DNA from: Paenibacillus sp. JZ16
Lineage (GTDB): Bacteria; Bacillota; Bacilli; Paenibacillales; Paenibacillaceae
NCBI RefSeq assembly: GCF_015326965.1
Contig: NZ_CP017659.1
Span: forward strand, 5,956,001 to 6,020,000
Direction: 5' to 3'
DNA length: 64,000 nt
Both the position numbers and the translations under genes were made by a program. The notes under the pieces were generated by a model. The model was not told the DNA's origin. It searched no databases and saw only the letters and a program-made list of their open reading frames with translations. Shown here piece after piece: positions 37,001-43,379 of this stretch (position 1 is the stretch's first letter; the number at the start of each line of letters is the position of its first letter).

Positions 37001-37179
37001 CGGGAAGCGGATTTACCGATCTCGCCGAGTCCCCGGACTGGGTTCGGGAAGCGGTAGAAACCGCGCATGCCCTCGGTTTTGTTCAGGGCCATACGCCGAG
37101 CCGCTTTGAACCGGATGGCCTGACCACGCGTGCGGAAAGCGCGCAGGTCATTTATAATCTGCTGAATAAGCTGAAGTAA
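31075..37179 (+). CDS. 2034-residue S-layer-anchored phosphodiester glycosidase / metallophosphoesterase
   Basis: A giant exported protein with a signal peptide (1-32). Domains in order: phosphodiester glycosidase (NAGPA type, about 40-395; VNGDFYD, LNLDGGGSATF); Ig-like BIG repeats (400-570); a sugar-binding-like domain starting LEDFENG (572-739); an Ig-like domain; a cohesin-like domain (846-975); a CarboxypepD-like segment; a purple-acid-phosphatase-type FN3 domain (1070-1172); a calcineurin-like phosphoesterase (1180-1440; HAGDMVDKG, GNHE, NGHDHIY); two BIG_2 domains; PPVT repeats (about 1630-1660); and three SLH domains (1856-2034) anchoring it to the wall. AAGGAGG precedes ATG 31075; the upstream in-frame extension is leader. 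It should strip phosphate and glycosyl-phosphate groups from surface or external polymers. It shares its operator and one domain with the gene at 43380. Confidence 0.88.
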   Translation: MYMLRSKKRISSLLSGVMFLSLLFPAGQAAAADPAAAASSIMDMRQMEIGPGATYTWANMQKGSGEQKVHMVEFNPSQGNLELQPGLTDGKVYGMQGVSKMASDADKAGNRVIAAVNGDFYDMSTGIPLGLFMGDGELLTDPPSGRNAFGIKQDGTSLYGSPKLTKNVTIGGTVSSLSSINRLRGTDALVLYTEKFNATTMTNNLGDEVILDIVSGRAASGETLTMKVASVLKDQGNSPIGQGQVVLSASGSQRNKLAGLKVGDEVTASFQLDNEWRDVTMAIGGTVMLVKDGVVQQHTDPAVHPRTVVGSKADGSVVLFEVDGRQPGFSEGLTYIELGEMLQELGVVNALNLDGGGSATFVARLPGETERKVLNSPSDGGERKTANGILLVNKAPEGAANKLVVAPTLERVLTGSSATFKTAAVDQNLHPANMTEAAVWSVDPAYGTIDATGTFKAGNQPGLTEVSVQSGNLTGKAALEVVDELTELKFSDAVKTFSSGSTETLKVTALRNGQVVQADNSRLEWRTEGDIGTIDGNGTFTATDKQDVSGKIFVKYGQIETSIEVNVGLPPVMLEDFENGLSRYKPSAGALFKYSRVSIETDDTYIRSGNGALKLEYDFTGTTGTSGAYLETTGAADYIEIPGYPEKISMWVYGDGNTHWLRAQLRDSKGTIGLDFTDQTTGVDFKGWKYLEASVPKGRTLPLKMDAPVRYMETNNAKKDAGAIYVDEIRALYGPANDDIDPPVLKKFSPADGTEITENTPTITVYAEDAGYDPVAHPGTTLIDPDKIRFYLDGSLVQHTLYPPEGRIHYTPSVPLADGVHQAKVTVRDLSGNQTTKEWNFIVNTGSAKVVYNTPDTIYVGGSYTLDIGGVKTSQIRSGHVDFQFDPTKVENLELIPGDKLSASQVSASIDGTTGKVRVTWKDIHTASLQDTDWIGQIRYDVKKNAAGSSIIALTSGAVSFTDTGNTEFSFYGLPIESQIAAHYALSWNKDGIVEGYETVFEVTDAHGQPVEGVQIMADAAAIGTTDAAGILKTGALTSQVKTYTVQAVKNNQYSPALEFKVSPLAGSPTPFNISVGMGEDPTTSRMLNWHTDPATDGTVVELTKRSEFTDFDAPNVQKFNGASELYHTLDLGTVRVHKATAAGLEPGTEYVYRVGDGQGHYSAQGSFKTTELAGDTTKFLYFADSQASTAKEFELWGNTIDKAAAEHPDAEFMVHAGDMVDKGFLEEQWNYWFDEAQKHFLNTTLVSAIGNHEVMGTKENGDFLAHFNQPGNGLDSLKGTNFSFDYKDVHFIMLNSEYQLEDQKKWLQQDLANNAKEWTIAMFHRGPYGSIYDSAEVRSLWAPVLEEFGVDLVLNGHDHIYIRSYPMMNNQIAAEGKGTTYVVAGSSGPKFYSHTERGWHEVVDEEKTQMYASVEVKGDELHFVTKTVGGRIVDEFTLTKSDTKPEPQRIEVTPNQLTLAVGESQKLLAAVKPSRAERTVVWSVYHSEPSNDVVSVSADGIVTAQGLGNAVVRATSTAAPDVYTDVSITVDRIPNGSIESIRLSGKSELKVGDDDQTVTEAVYTDGSRIRLIEGITYASSKPDVASIDEQGSVRALAVGATVISATYEGFKSEYALRVIARGGGNPDPGPEPPVDPPVQPPVTPPVTPPVTPPVTPPVRPPSGSITLSASELAAKLSNGQVILSVDGNFTDITLPGNAADILKDGSIRLEAKNLSLTIPAEVLRQLGGLANAGQLENGAIKLSASTLSDAEMKERIAQAARVSGAKLTAAGAMLEFQLQLTTADGKIHSLTEFDHSITLELPVSSDANGKRISMYYLSGSGELEYIGGVNKDGRMAAGIRHFSAYGLLDYEKTFADVPSSFWAAEVIGDLAAKQLIEGVSADRFAPAQQVTRAEFAAMLVRLLDLKAEGPAPFADVDSSKWYAKAVSAAAQSGIVNGTGKDSFTPDAPIKRQEMAAMLVRAYAHAMKQQQESISAGSGFTDLAESPDWVREAVETAHALGFVQGHTPSRFEPDGLTTRAESAQVIYNLLNKLK

Positions 37180-37196
37180 ATTCTAGAAGGCAGAAT

Positions 37197-37249
37197 ACCG
37201 CTTCTCTTCTCCTGTAGACCATCACAGTGGAAGAGAGGCGGTTTTTTTT
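37197..37249 (+). terminator. Terminator after the giant S-layer gene
   Basis: 13-bp arms 37197-37209 and 37230-37242 with one mismatch and a run of eight T. Confidence 0.85.
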
Positions 37250-37257
37250 AGACTAAC

Positions 37258-37302
37258 CGCGGTCTATCTTCATGGCATATACGTCGAAAGACATTTTTCT
37301 TA
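37258..37302 (+). repeat. Copy 2 of the dispersed intergenic element
   Basis: Aligns without gaps to 7514-7558 (34 of 45). Like copy 1 it lies in the leader region of a plus-strand gene, here about 105 bases ahead of the monooxygenase start. Confidence 0.5.
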
Positions 37303-37406
37303 CAGGTTAAAGAATGGCGGAAGTTCCGATATAATGATTACATGGTCAATGAGTGAATGTAAATCGGAGTAATGGCTAATCTGGTAACCGGGAAGAGGGG
37401 AAGAGG

Positions 37407-37733
37407 ATGACGGAATACGCGAACACGCCGAAGCCGCCGTATTATGCCTGCATTTTTGTGTCCAAGCGTACAGAGGGTGACCGGGGTTATGGGATGATGG
37501 CCGATAAAATGGCAGAGCTCGCAGCGCAGCAGCCCGGCTATTTGGGGGTGGAGTCTGCCCGGGATGAGGGTCTCGGGATCACGGTATCGTACTGGGATTC
37601 CCTGGAGGCCATTCGTTTATGGAAGGAAAATGCCGCACATCAGGTAGCACAGGAACGGGGCAAGAACGAGTGGTATGAAAGCTTTGGCTTGCGAATTTGC
37701 AAGGTGGAGAGGGATAGCTTCTACAAGCTTTAG
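37407..37733 (+). CDS. ABM-family (antibiotic biosynthesis monooxygenase-like) protein
   Basis: A 108-residue single-domain protein of the dimeric alpha-beta barrel type. The features are an early strand YYACIFVSKR, the central QPGYLGVESARD, and SYWDSLEAIRLWKENAAHQ, the usual ABM pattern. Such proteins include heme- or quinone-acting monooxygenases and many of unknown role. GAAGAGGGG lies ahead of the ATG. An oxidoreductase gene follows after 35 bases, so the two are likely cotranscribed. Substrate unknown. Confidence 0.78.
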   Translation: MTEYANTPKPPYYACIFVSKRTEGDRGYGMMADKMAELAAQQPGYLGVESARDEGLGITVSYWDSLEAIRLWKENAAHQVAQERGKNEWYESFGLRICKVERDSFYKL

Positions 37734-37768
37734 GCAAGGCCAATCAAGGAAGAGGATGGGGAGGAATA

Positions 37769-38767
37769 ATGATGATGCAGAATCCGGGCAAGATCAGATG
37801 GGGAATTATGGGGACAGGCTGGATTGCGGAGCAGTTTGCAGCCGATCTGGCGTATGTGGAGAACGCTCAGTTTGTGGCCGTAGGCTCACGTACGGCGAGC
37901 AGTGCAGGTGAGTTTGCGTCCAAATATGATATACCGCGCGCTTATGGCAGTTACGAGGAACTCGTGAAGGATCCCGATATTGACGTTGTGTACATAGCGA
38001 CTCCGCATCCGCTGCACCGGGATCATGCCTTAATGTGTCTTCAGGCCGGCAAAGCCGTCCTGTGCGAGAAACCCTTTACGATTAACGGGGATGAACTGGA
38101 GGAATTAATGGCGGCTGCACGGGAGCAGAAGCTGTTCCTGATGGAGGCCATGTGGACGCGTTTCCTTACGCCGATCCGGCAGGTGCGCGAATGGCTGAAC
38201 GATGGACTTATCGGCGACGTTCGGCTCGTGAAGGCCGATTTTGGTTTTCGGAGCGGCTGGAATCCGCAGGGCCGTTTGCTGAATTTGGAGCTTGGCGGCG
38301 GCGCGCTGCTGGATGCGGGTATTTATCCGGTATCGTTTGCATCCATGATTTTCGGAACCGAGCCGGAGAAGATATGGAGTACCGCGCATATCGGCGAAAC
38401 GGGCGTCGATGAGCAGTTCTCGGTTATTCTATCTTATGAATCCGGGAAGACCGCTTCATTAAACGGGGCGATCCGCCTAGGATTGACGAATGAAGCTTAT
38501 ATTTATGGTACAAACGGGTATATTCACATTCCGTCCTTCCTGAATGCAACATCCGCTTCGCTTCATGTTGATGGCGAGGAACCGGTGGTTGTTACGGATG
38601 ATCGTCAGGAAAAAGGGTATAGCTTCGAGGCTTACGAAGTGGGGCAGTGTCTGCTGGAAGGGCGGCTGGAGAGCGACGTGATGCCGCTTGATGAGTCGCT
38701 TGCGATTATGAGGCTGCTGGATCAGATCCGGGGGCAGTGGGGCCTGAAGTATCCTTCGGAAGGTTAA
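37769..38767 (+). CDS. Gfo/Idh/MocA-family oxidoreductase
   Basis: A 332-residue NAD(P)-dependent dehydrogenase-like protein. It has a good nucleotide loop GIMGTGWIAEQFA near residue 12, the signature CEKPFTIN (about 98-105), and AMWTRFLTP, which occurs in trans-dihydrodiol dehydrogenase-like members. Three ATGs stand in a row at 37769, 37772 and 37775 behind GGGGAGG; any could be used. It lies behind the ABM-family gene and ahead of a terminator. It is the second family member in the window; the two are clearly diverged. Confidence 0.85.
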   Translation: MMMQNPGKIRWGIMGTGWIAEQFAADLAYVENAQFVAVGSRTASSAGEFASKYDIPRAYGSYEELVKDPDIDVVYIATPHPLHRDHALMCLQAGKAVLCEKPFTINGDELEELMAAAREQKLFLMEAMWTRFLTPIRQVREWLNDGLIGDVRLVKADFGFRSGWNPQGRLLNLELGGGALLDAGIYPVSFASMIFGTEPEKIWSTAHIGETGVDEQFSVILSYESGKTASLNGAIRLGLTNEAYIYGTNGYIHIPSFLNATSASLHVDGEEPVVVTDDRQEKGYSFEAYEVGQCLLEGRLESDVMPLDESLAIMRLLDQIRGQWGLKYPSEG

Positions 38768-38787
38768 GCCGTCTTGGCGTATAAGGG

Positions 38788-38821
38788 AGCAGTGCGAGAG
38801 AACTTCTCGCCCTGCTTTTTT
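38788..38821 (+). terminator. Terminator after the oxidoreductase
   Basis: AGCAGTGCGAGA and TCTCGCCCTGCT arms (one mismatch) and six T. Confidence 0.85.
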
Positions 38822-38879
38822 GTTGTTGTCATAGTTCAGGTGACGTGAGCTATATCATGATATGTTTTCAATGTCATTA

Positions 38880-38933
38880 TTTACATAATCTTTACATTGG
38901 GATGACAAGCCATTAATCTCCCCTTGTTATGCT
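38880..38933 (+). promoter_or_regulatory. Pho-box-like direct repeats and promoter
   Basis: TTTACA at 38880, TTTACA at 38891 and ATGACA at 38902 are spaced exactly 11 bp apart, the layout of PhoP boxes (TTAACA-like hexamers separated by 5 bp). A -10-like TATGCT follows at 38928 with no -35 hexamer. The downstream gene encodes surface phosphoesterases, which fits phosphate-starvation control. Confidence 0.6.
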
Positions 38934-38989
38934 GGAGCTGTTTGACAGTCTCGCTTCACACACATCCAGCATCATAAAGGAGAGAATAC

Positions 38990-41900
38990 ATGATTACTCA
39001 TCAGTACAAAAGGCTATTATCCATGCTGTTATCCGCAGCGTTAGTGTTTGGATTATTTGCAGGGGTCGGATCCTTATCCACTGTTGAAGCAGCAACGCAG
39101 GATCAGCCTGATATCTTACTTCAGCGCAATGCGGAGTGGAAGTATTTTGATCAGGGCCAAGATTTAACAACCGTATGGCGTTCCACCTACGATGATTCCT
39201 CATGGGAATCCGGATTCGCTCCTTTTGGTTATAAAGATAACGGAAGCGGCATAGCAACCACGGAGTTTGGTCCGCTGGGCACCATAGTAGACTATGGTAC
39301 GGATAAAAAGCTCAAGCACCGAACGACGTATTTCCGAACGAATCTTCAAGTCAATAAGGACCAAATTGACGGTTACGGCCAGATTCTCGGCACGTTCGGC
39401 ATTGATGACGGCGCCGTGCTCTACGTCAATGGTCATGAAGTAAGACGCATGGGCATGCCGGAAGGCGAAATCACGTACGACATGAAGGCGACCTCGAGCA
39501 AGGACCTACCCGTTATATATGGGGACGTGGACCTGACCGAGCCGCTGAAAACATATTTGCAGGACGGCAATAACGAAATTGCGGTCGAGATCCATCAGCA
39601 GAGCGACAGCAGCTCGGATCTATATTTCGATATGGAGCTTACCGCGTTAGCGCAGGCACCGCCACTTGATATTTCCAAGGTTACGGTAACCTTCCATGGA
39701 GACGCGACCAGCGCGAAAGGCTTTACCTGGTATACGCCGCTGGGTTCTTCCCAAAGCGATGTCCAGGTTGTGGAGAATCGCGGGGCCGCGCCAGACTTCA
39801 GTCAGGCGCTAGCATTTAGCGGCCGTACTTCCGTCTCCTCGAATTCTCCGGGAGAGCATGTACATAAAGCGGAAGCGACAGGTTTAATGGCGGATACCTC
39901 CTATTATTTCAGAGTTGGGGACCAGAGCCTGAATGTGTGGAGCGAGGTTGGTACCTTTCAGACGGCACCTATTAGCGGCGCCTTCACGTTTATTGATCTG
40001 ACGGATACGCAAGCCAAGGAAGAGGACGAGGCGATGCTGTCGGCAGCTACCTTGTCCAAAGCACTTGCCACTATTCCAGATGCTAAATTCGTTGTCCATA
40101 ACGGAGATGTAGTGGAGAACGGCACATCGGAGCAGGAATGGAACTGGCTGCTGGGCCATTCACAATCCAGCCTTTTGAATACAACAATTGCCCCGTCCGC
40201 AGGGAATCACGAGAATAAGAACTACGCCTTCTACGAGCATTTTAATGTGAAGCAGCCAGGCAACGCTGCTACGATTACTGGCGCATACTACTCTTATGAC
40301 TACAGCAATGCGCATTTCATCGTACTTAACTCCAATGAGAATTCGTCCGAGTACGCAAATTTCTCTGCAGAGCAAGTCGCGTGGATGAAGCAGGATGTGG
40401 AGCAAGCGAAAGCTGCCGGCGCAGACTGGATTATCGTCAATATCCATAAAGGGCCGTATACAACTTCGAATCACGCAACCGACAGCGACATCATTGGCGC
40501 GAACGGAGTAAGAAATAAAATTGCTCCACTGATGAACGAGCTGGGAATTGATATGGTGCTGCAGGGCCATGATCACATCTATGCGCGGACAAAGCCGATC
40601 AAGAGCGACGGAACCGCCGAGGATTTCACGAAAATTACCGAGACGCTTAATGGGCAGAACATCGAATATGCAGTTAAGCCGGATGGAACCATCTACATGA
40701 TTCCGGCCACCGCAGGAGCCAAGGTTTATTTCAAGAACCAGAAGCCGGAGCTGGGTGATTCATATTTCAATTTGTTTGAGCGCGCGGAAGAGAACCACGC
40801 CCGCCAGTACGGTAATACAACCAGCCTTGCCAGAGGCCAGGTTCAGAACTTTGTCGGGTTTACGATCGACGGTGGCAAGCTGACAGCTGTGACGTATGAA
40901 ATCGATCAGAATCAGCACAACGCGCAGCCGTTTATCGTGGATCAGTTTGGAATCATGAAAGAGACGAAGCCGGATCCTGTTCAGGAAAAAGTGAGCAAAG
41001 TGACGGTTACGTTCCACGGTGATACCAAAACATCCAAGGGTTTCACCTGGTATACATCCCAGCAGGTGACAGGCAGTGACCTTCAGATCGTGGAGAAGTC
41101 TGCTGTCGCTCCTGACTTTACGAATGGGATCACGTTCCAAGGACGTTCGGCTGCCTCTACTAATTCAGCAGCAGAACTCGTGCATAAAGCCGAAGCAACG
41201 AAACTCAAGCCCAATACGTCCTACGATTTCCGCGTAGGGGATGCAGCGCTTGGGGTTTGGAGTGAGACGGGAACCTTCCGGACTGCACCGGAGAGCGGAG
41301 CGTTCACGTTCATTGATTTGGCTGATACGCAGGCGAAGGCAGAAGATGAAGCAGTGCTTTCATCCGAGACATTTGCCAAGGCGCTGGCTACCGTGCCGGA
41401 AGCGCAATTCGTCGTCCATAACGGCGATATTGTAGACAAGGGCATCAAGGAAGAACAGTGGAATTGGCTATTAGGTCATTCGCAGGAAAGCTTGCTCCGT
41501 ACGACGCTGGTGCCATCTGCAGGTAACCATGAGGATGAAAACTACGCTTTCATCGAGCATTTCAATGTACAGCAGCCGGATAATTCGGCAACCGAGACCG
41601 GAGCGTACTACTCATACGATTACAGCAACGCGCATTTCGTTGTATTGAATTCCAATGAGGACTCGGATGTATACGATAATTTCTCTGTCGAGCAGGTGGA
41701 ATGGCTCAAACAAGATGTGCAGAAGGCTAAAAAAGCCGGAGCGGAGTGGGTGATCGTCAATATTCATAAAGGTCCGTACACCACGTCGAATCATGCCACG
41801 GACTCTGATATTATGGGTGCTAATGGCGTCCGCTCCAAGATTGCTCCGATAATGGCAGAGCTCGGCATTGATTTTGTATTGCAGGGTCATGATCATATTT

Positions 41901-43087
41901 ATGCCCGTACCAAACCGATCAAGGCTGACGGCAAAGCGGCAGAGCCAGAGAAGATAACGGAGATGCTAAACGGTGAGAAGCTGGAATACTCGGTGAATCC
42001 TGACGGTACAATCTATTTGATTCCGGCAACTGCAGGACCGAAAGTTTATTATAAGAATCCGAACGAGAAGCTTGGAGATGCATACTACGGACTGTTTGAA
42101 CGCGCGGAAGAAAATCATGCGGCCAAATACGGACCGGATCCGAGCGATAACCGGCGTCCGAAACGCAGCCAGGTCCAAAATTTCGTTGGTATTACGATCG
42201 ATGGCGGTAAGCTGACCGCGGTCAGCTATGAAATTGATCAGAACCTCAATGGTGCACAGCCATTTATCATTGATCAATTCGGTATCGTGAAGAAGGATGT
42301 TCAAACGCCAAATCCCGATCCAGGAACTCCAGGTCCGGGACCAGGTCCAGAAACACCGAATCCGGGTCCTGGCACATCCAATCCAGGATCAGGAAGCAAC
42401 TCTGGTTCAGGCAATAATCCTGGTTCCGGCTCAGGATCAGGCTCGGAGAACGGTTCAGGTGCCGGGAATGGAACGAACCCGGGTAACGGATCGGAAACAG
42501 GTTCTCAGCCTGGAAGCAACCCCGGTACGGATTCGGGTAATGGGAATCCACCGGCGCTGAAGGATACTGCAGGGCACTGGGCCAAATCAGCCATCGATAA
42601 GGCCGTGGCAGCAGGCTTTGTCAACGGGTATGGGGACGGAACCTTCAGGCCAAATCAACAGGTTACGCGGGCTGAATTCATGGCTATGCTGGGCCGCGCG
42701 CTGCATCTGACCGAAGGCGGGACTAAGCTTATGTTCACGGACGCAGGCAAGATTCCTTCGTGGGCCAAGGATGCTGTAGCGCAAGGCGTGGCAGCAGGCA
42801 TCATCAGTGGTTACAAGGATGGCTCCTTCGGTCCGCATAAGCCGCTGAACCGGGCCGAGCTGGTAGCGATGATCGTTCGTGCCAGCGGAATTAATTCCGA
42901 CTCGGAAGCAAAATTGACCTTTAAAGATACGAAGGAAGTTCCGAAGTGGGCTGCGCCGTATATTGCGACTGCGGTTGATGCAGGACTCGTGGGCGGTGTG
43001 GGTAACAATCGCTTCGCACCACAGCAATTCGCAACACGAGCGGAAGCCGTGACGCTGATTATCCGACTTCTTGAATACGTGAACTGA
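38990..43087 (+). CDS. 1365-residue S-layer-anchored protein with two tandem purple-acid-phosphatase-like modules
   Basis: An exported protein with a signal peptide (1-34), a beta-sandwich N-domain (about 40-220), phosphoesterase module A (226-650), a closely similar module B (663-1100), a Gly/Ser/Pro/Asn linker (1105-1183) and three SLH domains (1185-1365). Each module has an FN3-like start (SKVTVTFHGD) and calcineurin-type metal motifs: DTQAK, HNGD, AGNHE and LQGHDHIYAR. Both catalytic sets are intact. It should release phosphate from organic esters at the wall. AAGGAGAG precedes the ATG. The upstream 11-bp hexamer repeats suggest PhoP control. The second module is about 1.32 kb downstream of the first, an internal tandem duplication. 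Confidence 0.9.
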   Translation: MITHQYKRLLSMLLSAALVFGLFAGVGSLSTVEAATQDQPDILLQRNAEWKYFDQGQDLTTVWRSTYDDSSWESGFAPFGYKDNGSGIATTEFGPLGTIVDYGTDKKLKHRTTYFRTNLQVNKDQIDGYGQILGTFGIDDGAVLYVNGHEVRRMGMPEGEITYDMKATSSKDLPVIYGDVDLTEPLKTYLQDGNNEIAVEIHQQSDSSSDLYFDMELTALAQAPPLDISKVTVTFHGDATSAKGFTWYTPLGSSQSDVQVVENRGAAPDFSQALAFSGRTSVSSNSPGEHVHKAEATGLMADTSYYFRVGDQSLNVWSEVGTFQTAPISGAFTFIDLTDTQAKEEDEAMLSAATLSKALATIPDAKFVVHNGDVVENGTSEQEWNWLLGHSQSSLLNTTIAPSAGNHENKNYAFYEHFNVKQPGNAATITGAYYSYDYSNAHFIVLNSNENSSEYANFSAEQVAWMKQDVEQAKAAGADWIIVNIHKGPYTTSNHATDSDIIGANGVRNKIAPLMNELGIDMVLQGHDHIYARTKPIKSDGTAEDFTKITETLNGQNIEYAVKPDGTIYMIPATAGAKVYFKNQKPELGDSYFNLFERAEENHARQYGNTTSLARGQVQNFVGFTIDGGKLTAVTYEIDQNQHNAQPFIVDQFGIMKETKPDPVQEKVSKVTVTFHGDTKTSKGFTWYTSQQVTGSDLQIVEKSAVAPDFTNGITFQGRSAASTNSAAELVHKAEATKLKPNTSYDFRVGDAALGVWSETGTFRTAPESGAFTFIDLADTQAKAEDEAVLSSETFAKALATVPEAQFVVHNGDIVDKGIKEEQWNWLLGHSQESLLRTTLVPSAGNHEDENYAFIEHFNVQQPDNSATETGAYYSYDYSNAHFVVLNSNEDSDVYDNFSVEQVEWLKQDVQKAKKAGAEWVIVNIHKGPYTTSNHATDSDIMGANGVRSKIAPIMAELGIDFVLQGHDHIYARTKPIKADGKAAEPEKITEMLNGEKLEYSVNPDGTIYLIPATAGPKVYYKNPNEKLGDAYYGLFERAEENHAAKYGPDPSDNRRPKRSQVQNFVGITIDGGKLTAVSYEIDQNLNGAQPFIIDQFGIVKKDVQTPNPDPGTPGPGPGPETPNPGPGTSNPGSGSNSGSGNNPGSGSGSGSENGSGAGNGTNPGNGSETGSQPGSNPGTDSGNGNPPALKDTAGHWAKSAIDKAVAAGFVNGYGDGTFRPNQQVTRAEFMAMLGRALHLTEGGTKLMFTDAGKIPSWAKDAVAQGVAAGIISGYKDGSFGPHKPLNRAELVAMIVRASGINSDSEAKLTFKDTKEVPKWAAPYIATAVDAGLVGGVGNNRFAPQQFATRAEAVTLIIRLLEYVN

Positions 43088-43096
43088 ATGAATTAT

Positions 43097-43137
43097 GAAG
43101 CCAATACGGGGGATTGTCCCGTGTTGGCTTCTTTTTT
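43097..43137 (+). terminator. Terminator after the tandem phosphoesterase gene
   Basis: 14-bp arms 43097-43110 and 43118-43131 with one G-T pair, then six T. Confidence 0.9.
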
Positions 43138-43204
43138 GTGATTGCTACGTCATGGACAGCTTAAATTCCTGCCTGATTTATAAAATTATATTTTATTAAA
43201 ACTA

Positions 43205-43234
43205 TTGAAATTTGAAATAAAATTTCAATATGAT
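43205..43234 (+). promoter_or_regulatory. Promoter with 17-bp palindrome in the spacer (copy 2)
   Basis: TTGAAA (43205-43210), 18-bp spacer holding TTGAAATAAAATTTCAA (43212-43228), then TATGAT (43229-43234): the same arrangement as 30799-30828. A repressor on the palindrome would exclude RNA polymerase. About 145 bases of leader follow. Confidence 0.7.
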
Positions 43235-43379
43235 AGAGATAGAGATGAACATGTATGTACAGACCATCATGATCATCTACTCCAGCAGATCGACAGGAGG
43301 TGAGCTGCAGCCGATTTCGCTTGGAATTGGACTTCAGTTTGGATAGCAAGCACTCATACTAAAGGGAGTGAATTCGTGA

